DNA of 64,000 nucleotides, taken from the NCBI GenBank assembly GCA_030386875.1, contig CM059563.1:52393602-52457601 (forward strand), read 5' to 3'. The translations under genes and the position numbers were made by a program. The DNA is from Morinoia aosen (taxonomy: Eukaryota > Arthropoda > Malacostraca > Amphipoda > Talitridae). The notes below the pieces were generated by a model, which did no database searches, was not told where the DNA came from, and saw only the letters and a list, made by a program, of their open reading frames with translations. Below, piece by piece: positions 24,290 to 37,200 of the stretch (positions are counted from its first letter, which is position 1; each line of letters begins with the position of its first letter).

Positions 24290-24680
24290 GATGGGGGTTG
24301 CAGGAGTGAGTAGTGCATGAAAATGGCAGGAATTGAAATGGTAACGCAGCATGCGTAATAAAATGTACTAAGGAAATACGCATGCCAGAGAAATGTTGTG
24401 AATTCAGAATCTGCGGAGCACAAAAATAAAACGAACCGAAAATATCTGTTGCCCATTCAAATACAACGAATGCAGGATATGGGCAAGTGAGCAGAAATTC
24501 AGGTAACTGAGAAGGTGCGCAGCCGAAGGAAGGAATGCAGGATCTGGGTTGTGCAAAAGTAAAATGTACAGAGAAGGCGCTCTACGCTTAAGGAAATGAG
24601 AGTAAAATAAATTATTTAGGTAGAACGTGGAAATGCAATGAATGGAAAAGGAGGGCAGAACCCAGAAATGCAAAGAATTA
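24290..24680. repeat. decayed tandem repeat, about 66-bp unit, 3 or more copies
   Basis: Two clear neighbours share GAATGCAGGAT, TGGG, then AGAAGGYGC and AAGGAA (about 24469-24534 and 24535-24600). A third, more diverged copy begins with GAATTCAGAATCTGCGGAGC at about 24400. Further echoes (GAAATGCAATGAATGGAAAA; CAGGAATTGAAATGG) lie on both sides. Minus-strand frames here (24259-24456, 24404-24673) follow the repeat. Confidence 0.6.
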
Positions 24681-25480
24681 TTGCAGTAATATGAAGTATA
24701 TGCTTGAAGTTAGTTCCTAGAAAGCTTTCTGCAGCGCTACAGCAAGATTTTTTCTAAATGAGTTCCTAGTTCATAAGGTGAGTTCAATGCTAGATGTCTT
24801 TTCCTTGAGGAAAACAAGTTTGGCAACACCAAAAACTTACAGCATAAACTAAGTAAAGATGATTACGATATAAAATGTCATAAATTACGTACAAATGGAT
24901 GAATGGATTTCAACTTTGATAAAATTTCTGGTCTCAAGCGAGGCTGGTTTCCACAAAGATTAAAAGCAAATTAGAACAAGTTAAAACTAATAAACAAAAA
25001 TTTAAAATAATTAGAAGTTGAGGAGTTTGAAGGTAAAGAGTAAGTTCTGAACTACTTTCGACAAGTGCACCTGTCTTTAAAATTATCGAATTATTCTAGC
25101 TCATGTTCAACTAACGTTGTGCAGCCTTACATTTCTTCCTATTATATTTCAAAACATCGTGAAATTGGCTAGTGTTATTGTAAAATATTACTGTTTATTC
25201 GTGTTCATTCCTAAATCTTTAGCATAGAATTCCTTATCGTGGGGAAATGGAAGAAACTCTCCAGTAACATAATCAAATTTCCCATCCTGACGGCATGAAT
25301 TCCATCATCAGGAGCATCCTTAGCACAAGTAAATTTTCCCCCCTTAAATTTCTTCAGCAGCGCCTTAGTAACTTTCTTCAGTAACAAATGCGGTATTAGA
25401 AAAATAAGCTAGTCTCAAAATTTGAAAAGGTGCATTCTACAATGCCAAGGATGATTTGAAACAGGCTGGGGTTCGTAAAC
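24681..25480. other. AT-rich non-coding stretch
   Basis: No supported features. A loose CTTCAGYARC phrase recurs near 25355-25390. Confidence 0.45.
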
Positions 25481-25649
25481 CAACACTAGTGTTAGGGACG
25501 ATCTGTAAATCAACACAAGTATTTGCAACGGTTAGTAAGTCAACGCAAGTAATTGCGACGATCATTAAATCAACGCAAGTATTTATGACGGTTAGTAAAT
25601 CAACGCAAGTATTTGCGGCAGTCTGTATATTAACCCTAATATTCGCAAC
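25481..25649. repeat. 30-bp minisatellite, 5 copies plus a partial
   Basis: Units start at 25481, 25511, 25541, 25571, 25601 and (partial) 25631. The core is CAACGCAAGTATTTGCGACG followed by GTTAGTAAAT. The 78-codon plus-strand frame across it (25456-25692) reads a KSTQVFATVS ten-residue repeat and is an effect of the period being divisible by three. Confidence 0.95.
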
Positions 25650-26274
25650 TCGTGCGCCGGTAACGAAGCGTGATGCTGTAACACCATCATAGCGCTTAAT
25701 TTCAGGTGTTTACCTCTTGCATCTCGAGAAAACCTACAGTGTGTCTCGCACAGTGCGTGTGCTGGTCTTTATACCAGCGTAAACACCACGATCAACGTAC
25801 GGCCTCTTGTGCCTCGCAAGCATAATGATGGGTACATTGTTTTAAGGTTAGTTTTTAAGTTTATGATATAAGTTTTAAGGTTCTGATAAAGATGAAAACA
25901 AGTAAGCCCATTTCAAATGTTTTGCTCTTTTCCAGAACAGTGTGTGCATTTTTTACAATCAATTTTAGAGTAATCAGAGCGTTATTGGTCAGGTCAAGAG
26001 TGATGTAAAGTCTAGTTAGAGCACTATTTATGAACAATATTCGGATTGACTTTATGTGTGGCAAAGGCACTCTTTGCAGTATACGCACATCAGAACTGAC
26101 ATCAAGTGCAGTTAGAGCACTACTCTCAATATCAGGTTTGATTTAGTGCAGTTGGAGACTTATTTTCAAAGCAAGTGTCTGCTACCATATGGTTGGCAAA
26201 CTGTTGGTAGTACTGATAAGTTATCGAAAAATTGCCTTGCGCGGGAGCCAAAGACACCAGCTCTATTTGACAGA
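25650..26274. other. non-coding stretch
   Basis: Phrases like AGTKMAGTTAGAGCACTA recur loosely near 26010, 26108 and 26145, hinting at an old ~35-100-bp repeat. Otherwise nothing is identified. Confidence 0.4.
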
Positions 26275-26485
26275 ACAGTCGCAACACCTCCCAACACCAC
26301 GGCCAGCACGAGAGGGACAAAACAGGACCCGAAGACCCCAGCCCCACTATACAGAACAACAGGAACACAACACCAGCATGGGAGGGACAACACAGCAACC
26401 GAGGCAGGAGCTCTTCTAAATAGAACAATACCAGCATCTCACAACACCAGCATGCACGAGAGGGACAGCACAGGACCTAAAGACA
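26275..26485. repeat. ancestral ~70-bp tandem repeat flanking the 35-bp array
   Basis: CCAGCA, GAGAGGGACA and CACAG-type blocks occur at about 26302, 26373 and 26446. They alternate with blocks related to the 35-bp unit (CCAGCCCCACTATACAG at 26339). The same block reappears on the far side of the array at 27152-27190. The simplest reading is that the original unit was a dimer of two ~35-bp halves and only one half later amplified. Confidence 0.75.
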
Positions 26486-27151
26486 CCAGCCCCACTATAC
26501 AGAACAACAGGAACACAACACCAGCCCCACTATACAGAACAACAGGAACACAACACCAGCCCCACTATACAGAACAACAGGAACACACCACCAGCCCCAC
26601 TATACAGAATAACAGGAACACAACACCAGCCCCACTATACAGAACAACAGGAACACAACACCAGCCCCACTACACAGAACAACAGGAACACAACACCAGC
26701 CCCACTATACAGAACAACAGGAACATAACACCAGCCCCACTATAAAGAACAACAGGAACACAACACCAGCCCCACTACACAGAACAACAGGAACACAATA
26801 CCAGCCCCACTATACAGAACAACAGGAAACACAACACCAGCCCCACTATACAGAACAACAGGAACACAACACCAGCCCCACTATACAGAACAACAGGAAC
26901 ACAACACCAGCCCCACTACACAGAACAACAGGAACACAACACCAGCCCCACTATACAGAACAACAAGAACACAACACCAGCCCCACTATACAGAACAACA
27001 AGAACACAACACCAGCCCCACTATACAGAACAACAGGAACACACCACCAGCCCCACTACACAGAACAACAGGAACACAACACCAGCCCCACTACACAGAA
27101 CAACAGGAACACAACACCAGCCCCACTATACAGAACAACAGGAACACACCA
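26486..27151. repeat. 35-bp minisatellite, 19 copies
   Basis: The unit starts CCAGCCCCACTATACAGAAC and continues AACAGGAACACAACA. Copies start every 35 bases from 26486 to 27117, with one single-base insertion near 26829. Sequence differences are few (TATACAG or TACACAG; CAACA or CACCA; one TATAAAG), so the array is young. The plus strand is A/C-rich. Frames across it (plus 26146-26745; minus 26132-26437, 27056-27274) are repeat by-products. Confidence 0.98.
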
Positions 27152-27330
27152 CCAGCACAAGAGGGACAACACAGCAGCGGAGGCGGCAGGGCGAAGATGC
27201 GCCCGTGCTCGCGTCCCTGACCTGCGACCACGTGGCGGCGCAGCCTCTCCGCTGCCCCTCTGTACGACTCGCACGATTTATTCATGTCATGTAATGGACT
27301 CCCTATACTGCCGCGCCAGTTATTTGTACC
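27152..27330. other. GC-rich edge of the 35-bp array
   Basis: After the flanking AGAGGGACAACACAG block, a markedly GC-rich, CpG-rich stretch (27172-27270) includes GCGGAGGCGGCAGGGCGAAG. It ends abruptly in AT-rich DNA. I see no gene. It may be a remnant of the sequence from which the repeat grew. Confidence 0.5.
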
Positions 27331-27740
27331 AATTAAAATATTAGGGTAATTTAGACTAGGGTAAACACTGATAGGTCATTGCAACATTCGGTGTACGTAA
27401 TATGAACATGTTAGCGATGTTATGTACATGAGGAAGTAGTAGAGTAAAAATGAATTACTAATGTCAGTTAAAATGATAGGGTAATTTGGACTAGGTTAAA
27501 CAGCTTGGCAATTTCAATATTTGGTGTACGTATTACGTATGTACATTTTTGCGATATTACACGACCAAGTAACAGAATGACAGTAACTTATATTTTTCAA
27601 ATTAATTAAAATGATCGGGCAATTTTAACTAGTTAAACAGCTTGACTATTTCAACATTTGACTCCCGTATTTGGTTCAGTTTTGGTGCAACTAAACGACA
27701 AAGAAATAGAATAAAATTAAAATGCGCATTATAAAAATAG
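27331..27740. repeat. diverged ~137-bp tandem repeat, 3 copies
   Basis: Copies begin near 27331, 27467 and 27604 with ATTAAAATRATMGGGYAATTT. Each continues with RACTAGGKTAAACA, a GGYMATTKCAAYATTTGG phrase, GTACGTATTA and a GACMAAGTAAYAGAAT phrase. The third copy is the most changed. The large unit and high divergence suggest an old local duplication, unlike the young arrays beside it. Confidence 0.8.
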
Positions 27741-29276
27741 AGTTCATGTCTGTGCGAGGCATCGCAATAGTTTTCCCTTTTATGGAGCTTCTGATGCGGG
27801 TGCAGCTGCCAAGAACCCGTTTTAAAATTTTTGTCCATCTATAGTTTGAGCAGCTCAGTGAACGGTTAAAAGATCAGACCTCACCCTAATAGTTAACTGT
27901 TGCATTTGGAGCTCTGTTTGTTCATAAGAATCGACGGACACCCCCGACAAATATGTCCCAACGTTAGTACAAAACAAGCAAAAAAGTTTAGGCATATAAA
28001 ATATTCATAACCGTGAAATTAAAGTAACAGACTTACCCAAAATTTAAAAATTTGAAGCATAGACAGAGAACGCAAAGGTTCAGTTTGTGCACTTATGCAA
28101 CACAATGAGGAAATAACCCGAAAGGCAGCCTAGAACAAAACCACGAGAAAATAACCCGTAAGTTGGCTATAACACAAATCTCGCCACGCGAGTTTGAGGC
28201 TCAGACGCCCTTCATTTCAGTGCAGGCTTTGACTGAACCGTCACAAAATTGTCTGCGTAAAAAATTTAAGTGGCTTAACATTCACGTTTTTGGGAATTTA
28301 TGAGCTTCGAAGGCAGGAGCTCTAAAGAGGCACCTCAAGAAAAGGTCATGTTAAACTTATCGACCTTGGGGTTTCTCTAAATAAATAAAAAAGAGTCCTT
28401 GAACGGCAACAATTATGTCATTTTGGCTTGCTTTTTGTTTAGGAATCATGGTATCGATATTTTCTAGACTACCCACGAAACTGGCACATCAGGATGTAGC
28501 CTGGTGGCGGATCCGCAGCCAAAATTGTGTGGTACTGAATTGGAATGTTGAATTAACATCAATCAATTCATTGATAAATGAATTATGAAAAGAGGGTAAA
28601 ACGCCACGCTTTGCAGTCTTTATACAGTCAAATAAACTTTTCAGATGCCATAAATGCTGAAAATCGGCTGTATAATATTCTATATTCTTTTTTTGCTGAC
28701 TAAAAGATGCTCCATATCATGCATAAAATGAACAAATATAGATACAATTTGCGTTAATTTAATTCAAAGTAAAGTGAGTACAGACACGCACTCTGCACGT
28801 TTCAAATCACCGTGCGCACAGCCGAGCTTCATTTGCGGAAGTAGAAAAACGAGGAAGTATTATCACGAACAGAAATTATGAGTTCTCACAGGTTTTCATT
28901 CCAGGGCAGAAAGAGAGATGGAGCATTAATTGTAGCGTCATCCTCAAATGATGACAGTTCATATTTAGTCAACACAACGCTAGCTAAAGCCCGCATCTAA
29001 ATGAGTGAGCGTTGAATTTTGTTTGCATTCGTGCGTCTCACCATGCAGTACAATGCCTATTTCATTTTTGTTAATTTAATATTCATCTTCAAAGCTTCAT
29101 TTATTAAATTTGAATTTTGTATATTTAATACCATTTCATTTTTTGACATTTAGAATCCTCCATGAAGTTACTTTCGACTTCAAGATATTATTACTAAAAA
29201 ATTGACAGGCTCTAAGTATAATATGGCTATAAATTAATAATGGCTACAAAAACGTTGCACATAAGGCCGGTGTAGA
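27741..29276. other. non-coding stretch, nothing identified
   Basis: A short phrase GAAATAACCCG/GAAAATAACCCG occurs twice (about 28109 and 28145). No coding signals are recognised. Confidence 0.5.
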
Positions 29277-29485
29277 ATGTCAGCTGCTATATATACTCAT
29301 ATTATATTACTCCACAATACCAATTCATACACACAGATTTTATGTAATGCTTTACAAAGTTATCATATTATGTTGTCCCCTAACATAATTCGTGCACATG
29401 TGTTGCATGTACTGCTTTGCATTGCCATCGTGTTATATTGCTCCACAATGTTAATTCATATATACGTGTTGCATGCTCTGTAATA
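29277..29485. repeat. ~65-bp tandem repeat, 3 copies
   Basis: TTATATTACTCCACAATA, TTATGTTGTCCCCTAACAT and TTATATTGCTCCACAATG occur at about 29303, 29368 and 29433. Each is followed by WATTCRTRYACACRTRTTKYATG-type sequence and a CTTTRCA phrase. The plus-strand frame 29277-29483 comes from this repeat. Confidence 0.75.
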
Positions 29486-31105
29486 ATTCGGTGTACATAC
29501 ATTGCTATGTAATTTTAGCTGTGGAAACATCGATACAGGTATTTCTCTTATAGTATATGGTTTCAAATTTCGATGAAATTATACTTTATCACTATGAAAA
29601 AGCCCTTTTTGAGGATCTTACATTTATTATGGCAAAAAAACTGTGCTCCATAGGTAGAATCAAACAGGAAATTACAACAACTTTTAAAGATAGTCATTAT
29701 TGTACAGCGAAAATATGTCAGAATTCGCAAATTCTTAATTAGTCATTTTCTTATATATGTCCACATAAACGTTGCCGATTAAGCGAGAAATCTGCAGAAA
29801 TTTCTTCAACGCCGTCGATTCGAGAGACTTATTTTCCTCAGGAAGTCTCTCAGCTTCCCGAAGATTGAAGTACACTAAAAAATACGACACACGTAAATTT
29901 CGGTCAGGCAGTTTATTCATGACCCGAGGTACGGAAATGCTATCTTTATAGTGACGTATCATCTCGTATTTTGAATTAAGCTTCACTGCGTTTCGTACGT
30001 TTAGAACGATTTCCTGTGTAAGCCTGGGCTTTCCTTACTTCAGGGCCACAGAACCCTCAATCTTTGGTTACACTCGTGTCTCGTGTAACTGATACGTGAT
30101 TTCGATGGAGGAGTAGAGCACTCCTTTTGCAATTTGCGCGAGTTAGAGCCGATAAATATTATTTAATATATTAACTTCTATGAATCAGAAAATTTTTAAT
30201 GTTCTTTTCGGGTTAACTCTTGTCACCAAGAGCTATTCATCAGAAGCCATGATTGTGAGAGTACACTGAAGAAAATTTTGAGGCTCAACAGGCGTTTCGA
30301 AAATATCTCAAAGGCTATGCTTTCATATTGCAATCTCGATAGCTCAGCTTGTTATCATTACATAGGAGCAGTTGTTTATACCATGTCATGCGGGAAAGAA
30401 TGTTAATAATTCCTGATCATTTTTTATCGTGAATAAATATCAAAACGTAATCCTATTCTTCATACAAACACCAGGCATTATTGTTACGTTCCTGCAAGTA
30501 TTAAAAATGCATGAGGAAGAGTTAGGAATTCGAAATAACATATTTAGAATACGTAATATTCAAGTGCCAAACTACAGGACAGAACTTCTCCGAAGCTTTT
30601 TGTTTCAGTTAAGCTATTTGGAATGCGGGGCAGGTTTCCAAACAATTTACGCCGTCGTTGTGGTACAGCAGTAGAGAAAGTTTTTGTCGATATGAGTATG
30701 CTGCGGGTAGTTTTTCTGGCAACATCTTCAGCTTGAGCTTTTCCAAACAAAATATGAACATATCAGCCAAAATTTGAAAATGCTAAACGGATTTTGAAAA
30801 GCCCAGCCTACATCTGTTTTTGTTAAAAACAAAAAACAAACTCAAACCCAATTAAAAGGACGTACTAGGATGCATTCTCCACAGGACGGCAAGCTCCCAC
30901 CTTAGCATCCTCTTGAGGCCCATGTAAGCCGGCGCTCCGGCCTTCGATCTACGTCGGGTACAACGTGATACAACAGGAAGGCACATTGTTCCATTGTATT
31001 CACTGAGAAAACACACAACAGAAATAAAGCATTCATTTTATTGCGTGCTAACGCAACATATAGCAGTGCAATGTGCACATCACATGTGCTTGAAACTATG
31101 AATAC
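29486..31105. other. non-coding stretch
   Basis: Short frames at 29557-29742 (plus), 29735-29986 (minus), 30429-30674 (plus) and 30544-30750 (minus) are unsupported. No repeats were recognised. Confidence 0.45.
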
Positions 31106-31217
31106 CTTTGTAATGAAATGGTCGATTTGAACTGCTCTCGTTCTCATGCAGCCTTGGCCTGCCAACACACAACCCGTAATGGTTCTCGTCAACAGGTTCC
31201 GAATACCATCAACTTGC
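31106..31217 (-). other. speculative internal exon on the minus strand
   Basis: On the minus strand a strong-looking splice acceptor (TTTTCTTTTCTTTGCAG, ending at 31218) is followed by a stop-free frame reading QVDGIRNLLTRTITGC and onward. At 31106/31105 the sequence AAAG followed by GTATTC could serve as a donor, giving a 112-bp exon. The frame stays open beyond that point to 30902. I recognise no family. Acceptor-like sequences arise often by chance in AT-rich DNA, so this is only a candidate. Confidence 0.15.
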
Positions 31218-34200
31218 CTGCAAAGAAAAGAAAACGTTTTTAATTAAAGCAAAGTTTAAAACATCTTAATGTACATCATAGTGTTAAAATTTCCAGCTAG
31301 AGCTCATTCTACGAGCAAAATTGTTGCATTGATTAATTTTCATTTGACCGGATGTAAAAGGAAGAATTAAAGCAATGCGTAACTGAAAAAGACTAGTTTT
31401 AATAATCAGGTAGTTATGACAATCAAGAGATATTCATATTATTACCATTGCCATAGATTTAATAGTTCACTGCTGGAATAAAATCGAAATGCAACTATGA
31501 TATGAGTGTGCTGGCTTGATCATTCTATCGCTAAAAGTCGTAGAGGAATATATGCGAATAAGAAACGAATAACTCATATATAAAAGGAAAACATTCGAGT
31601 TTTGAATCATTCGGTTTCAGTAACTCACTTTATTCTAACATATTGAGCTTCATGATTGCATCGTCGAAAAGATAACTTTCAACCAATTATAATTGTGGCA
31701 ATACAGCTCAAGTGTTGTGCAGTAGTTACCAATAAATGTTACGCAACGAAATATTAAATGATTATTGTGCACTGTGTTGTGAGCTCAACTTCTTAAACAC
31801 TACGTTCAACAGCGTCAAACATCAGCAACAAATTTGAGCAGTCTAAGTTGAATTTAACCATTAAAATTACAATTTAGAGGTACATGTTGTATAAATTCAC
31901 CCCTCATTGTAACGAGTCAATGGTGGGAGAAGTAAACGTTTATAATATAATAACAGGTAGAGCAACAACGCAACACATGCACTGATACTTCGGCCTTAAC
32001 GCACTACCGTCGTTGTTCAAAATATACCAAATCGAGTTTACTATGAAAACCTAAGATAAAGTTATAGGCCGATGATGCAAATGATGCTGGGTCTCGAACT
32101 GCTCTTGCCTTCCTCTCGGTCCCCTTCCCTTAGTCAACACTGACGATTCAGGGTGACAGAATAAACACATGGAAGCTGAGAGTCTGCTGCTTAGCAAGCT
32201 TCTTAGTTGGTTAAAAAGGTGGCCTTGGATGCTGGAAATTCGGCGAAAATTTATGGAATCCTGAATTTTTGACTTTAGTCATGTACGGGTCAGATATTCT
32301 TTTAAAGGATTGAATGTATTAATAAGGGAAAAATGAAGTGCATAGCTCTTTACTTCAAGTTTAAAGAGAAAGTACTTATTTCTGCGCAGAATAGTACCCT
32401 GATAAAGATGTGTTCCACACGCCATAGGAACAAATAAAGCTACAAAAAGTCGACAGCCAAGACGACATACTGTATCTAGGGTATTTTTCTCTGAATCTCT
32501 TTCTATATAGGAGCCGTGTGTTATTTTGACGAAGGATCGTTTTCGGAGGCAAAAATAAAATATCAGAGAACGTAACATGGACTCGATAAGCCTGTTGAGT
32601 GGAGTGTCTATTCGGAACGCAAAAGTAATGCAGCTGAGACGCAATAAATACCAACACAGCCCGCAACACAGCGGGTAATGCTGCGAGAGTATAGTGATTA
32701 ATGGCCATGATATTCAGATGGAACCATGAGAACAAGCATTAAGAGGCCTGGTGTAGGTACGTGATGAGGTCGTCGTTTTTTAGAGTGTTATTATACTCAA
32801 TTTGCTGGTATCGACGTACCACTTATGATGTAGCTAGAGAACCGAGTGTTTCTTCTCTGTAGGTGGGGGTAGAAAAAACAAACGAGAAGTGTATCACATC
32901 AATAACAGATTAAGATGCATCTCAGTTCCTTCGAAGAGGGAAAACAAATGTCAAAACACGTCGCAAGATACAAGGGAAATTTTAAAAATCATACCTATAT
33001 TGCTTTTAGTGAAGTGTATGGGTCTAGTGAATGTTGATTTCCCCTATTTGAAAAGTATGCATTAAAATAATATGAGACAGGAAATAATATTTTCAAGACA
33101 GACTAAAATAACCACACTAACATAAAATCAAAGTGCTTAACATCGCATGTGGCTTGAAAATTTACTAAAAATTTCCTAAATGGGTACGGAAAATCTTGTT
33201 AAGAATGACACAGTAAAACTACTCTGCTATTTAACTTAAGAAAAATGATCACAATCTTCACGAAGCATCGTATTTCACTTGAAACTCAAGTCTTCTCTTA
33301 AGATCTAAATTTTTACGAGACCTATAAGGTGGGCAATTTTATGGAGAACCTCGTGACAGTTAAAAGCATCCTGCGAGCTCCGTGAGCCTCACAGACGCGA
33401 TTCATTTTAAAATTGGCCGGCTGGCAGGCCAGGTCACACGCGTGGGGTTCCCTTCAAGTCGCCAGGTTCTACGGAAAAGTTTAATTTTTCCAGAGGATAT
33501 CACCTGCGAGTGAATGCGTTCTCTGAGTGGTCTATTTGCGACATATTGAGGTCTTCGATGGGCGCTTTTCAGTAACGTGTTTCATACCTGGAGTTTTACG
33601 TACGAGTGTTTCAAAAAGTTTATTTCATGAGATTGTTTATTGACGTTGATTGTTTTTTTGGAGGTAATCAAAAAGTATTGTTTGAGCAGCACATGATCTG
33701 AGTCTTGAGGAGTTATTTTAGAGTTAAATTTTTACTTTACTTAATTTTTTGAGCATCCTAGCGATACCTTGCAACTTACGCGAAGATTTTTAGTGTTAAT
33801 TTATCTGCACAAGTTCTGTCCCTTGGCACCGATCGTAAATGGGTTCCGTGACATGAAGCTGTCTACAGAAGCATTAAATTCCAATATTTAACTTACAATC
33901 GAAGCCCTCCCCCTCGTACTATCAAATAGCACTGTTTTCTAAGTGCATAAGGCCAAACGAAATACTTTCATTTAGTTTTCAGTTTTTGGACTAAAAGAAC
34001 CCCTAACGGTCGTGACGTATCACCGAAAGAACAGCTTTCCCACAGTCAAGTCTAGTTTATTTTACAGCTGATAAAACTTCTCCAATTTATTTCGAGGTTA
34101 TTTGCTCCCCTTAAACGGCTAATAAAATTTCTCCTCAAATAGCCTCATAATTTTTGACCGAGAAAGATTGAGAGGAGTAACCTTCAAAATATATTAAGCC

Positions 34201-37200
34201 TGTTGTTCTAGAGAGTGTTGGTTAGTGGACAAGTTCACCTCAGAGATTTTTCTACAATTATTTGCGAAACGAAGGTGAAAAGATCAACATGGATGGAGCA
34301 ATGAGAAAACTCAAGAGTTACAAAATTCAATTCTGCATCACGTGAGTTCATTTCGAGGTAGAGAATCGCAAAAATTTCATCTTAAAACACGAGTATAAAA
34401 TGTTCTGAAAAACATGAAAGTGATAACACAGTTAAAGAAGATACCCACTCTTTTTAGTCATGAATTTTACGGAGATGGTTGAGCAGTAAATTGAGTTTGA
34501 CTAGGGAAATAAATAGACTCTTGGGCACTTGATATACAGCAAAATGTGCAGACAACCTATTCAATATATGAAGATGTAATTTACTTTTTAAAACAAGATG
34601 CTAATTTTTAGGAGTTTGAAACTGTTCTTTAATAGCAAAATCAACACTTTCCAGTCTAAATTCTTCCCCGAAGCATCGATGATTTTAGCTGCCCATTGCA
34701 AAAAAGGCTATCTTTGGGCTAATAAATTAATAGAAAGACATTAGGAAAGAAAGACAGAAGAAAGACATTGTGTTAGAAAGACATTAGGTTATATAACTTT
34801 TTCAAAATTTTCAGTGATATACAGAAGGATTCCTGTTTCACCCAAAAATTGAAATAGCTGAATATTTGATGGCCTGCTCGAGAATATAGCCCGTGCACGA
34901 TTTACAGGTAATTCAAATCACGTGTGAAACCAGTTGGCAGTCTCTCAACTTAGTGCGACTCATTGTAATAATATCCGAGGAATTAAATAGGCTAGGGTTC
35001 TATGAGTGTAATAACGACTAGGCGACATGATTCATTAACAAATGCAAAACTAAATGTTAGACACATTTGCAGAGTCGTTAAAAGAAATTCTGAACAATTC
35101 TTTGATTCGGTTCTTGTTAAGGGATTGAGAAATGAGCAAAATTTTCCCAGTTTCGTCGTTATTAATTCTAAATATTTTGACGCTTCACAACTTTTCGATT
35201 ACGATAAACGAAAGGTAATTTCTTGACCGACTTCCTGTCAAATTAACTCAACATGGATCCTAAAAGGCCCTTTTAGGATAAGATACCTCAGAAAAATTCT
35301 ATGCTACAAAATATCACAGCAATTGTTCGGAGGGTTAAATCAGTTCTGAACTTATTGGACGTAGATTATTAAGTGGCAAGGGTTCGAACATGGCAGTTAT
35401 AGCATTGAACAAAGTAAATTATTAACATTTCATGGACTTCAATAATGGTTTTACGTGTTGGTGAATAGACCATGGCAAACTTGACAATATTGAAGCTAAA
35501 TTAGCCAGCCTTTCTTAGAGTTGTGTCGGGCCTCCGAAAATTTTTCTTTGTAGACATCAGACTCACCGGAGATGATTTATTCATTTCTGGAAAATGATTT
35601 TTAAAGTTTATTAGCAGCTCCCCAAATGTAAAGTAATAACTATTTCAGCAAATGCGGACCGAACGGATCTTGGTAAATTATACATGAGATCATGAGGTCG
35701 TTTTGAAAGTTTCCTGATACAAAAGCATTTGTGCTATTTAAGCTTGCAAAAAGCTCCTAATAGATCAGAGGTCGAGTGTCTAAAAAACGCACTCAAGAAA
35801 AATAACTTTCCACGTAAGCATTTTTGAATTCAACCCTACAGATGCATCACAAGCTTTTGGCGACTTAAGACTTAATTTCGGAAGAAAGTTCAAGACAAGA
35901 GCATAATGACTTCAGGACACCACGGGGAACCACGTCCGGACGATCGTGACCCCAGAAAAGGTGAAGCTTCGATCGACAGCCCGTCTCTACGACCTTCACG
36001 GTACGCGGCGTGCCGCTTTGTCTCGTCATCTCTGAGAAACCAAGCTTAAACATCTTCGCAATTTTCGGAAACGCTTCTTTTTTGTTAGCAATAAGAAGAG
36101 AATTACAATGAGCTGAGTAGTGCCGAAAATAGGAAGAAAGTTTCCGTATCAGTTGGGAAATCAGGGAAGCTTTAAGTGGGTGTAGACTCGTGCGTTGGTC
36201 AGAGGTTCAATGTAAATTGCACGATTCTTTCTAAGGGCATGCAGTCTATTTAGTGCTGCCCCGTACGCAAACCGATTACTTAGAGGGCGATATTTGTCAA
36301 ACAACCTCTATATATGCTAAGTTTGTTTACCTAAAATAAAACACATTATCTGAAGAACTCCAAGCACCACTGCAGGAATTCATTTCTCACACGGCTAACG
36401 TGGAATAAAATGTTCAGCATTTGCCAACTTAATGAAGTGCGACCCTAATGAATAACTCATCCAAAGTTTAATCTTGCGGGAAATAGAAATCGAAAGTGCC
36501 ATAAATAGACGGGAATAAAATCAATTTGTCGAATAGTTTGAGAGCATGGGCGTTGAGCGAGAGAGGAAGAGAGAAAGAGAGATATCATCTATGACATTGG
36601 CATTCCCTCAACGCCTCGCACAGCTGCACGGCACACAGGAAAATCGCTTCAGAACATTTTTGCCAATAATCTTTCATCAGTTACAGACACGGTTGACTGA
36701 AGTCTGCATTTTAGGACAGCAGATTACCCTGCTATTTTATTGAAGTTATTTTTGCCATCTCCCAACTGGGAATTTTAAAACGAGTTTAAACTAAGCTTGC
36801 CCTTCCGCACAGAGAGATTTCATGTCAACTGGGGTTGGTTATAGAGTAGAAAGAATACCAACTGGACGCTGAAGAATGATTGAGGTACAACTGATAAATT
36901 TTCTAGCTCCTGGTGATTTTTTTTATTCTTTACTGAGCAGCATTCGGCAGTAACTGAAAGTGGAACTCGTTATAGGATGTGCGTGTTTGTAAACTCCGAC
37001 GCTAAAGAATAATGATTTTGAAGGATCATGAAATTCTAAAAACCAAAATTTTCCTTGCGTACAATAAAAACTAAGCATTTTTCAATACAGTTATAGGACA
37101 AAGAAACAGTTTCTCTCTCACTTCGTGTTGCAGCACTGAATTAGAATATTATGTTAAGAAAAGGCAGCAGCCTTAGAGTTTTTGTAGCGTGCGTAGAAGA

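Noticed and set aside
32279..32735. A gene from the two overlapping ~120-codon minus-strand frames
   Set aside because: Two different frames overlap on the same strand, neither resembles a known family, and this length is unsurprising by chance in 64 kb.
35390..35401. GGGTTCGAACAT as a B box
   Set aside because: The match is incomplete and no A box precedes it at the expected distance.
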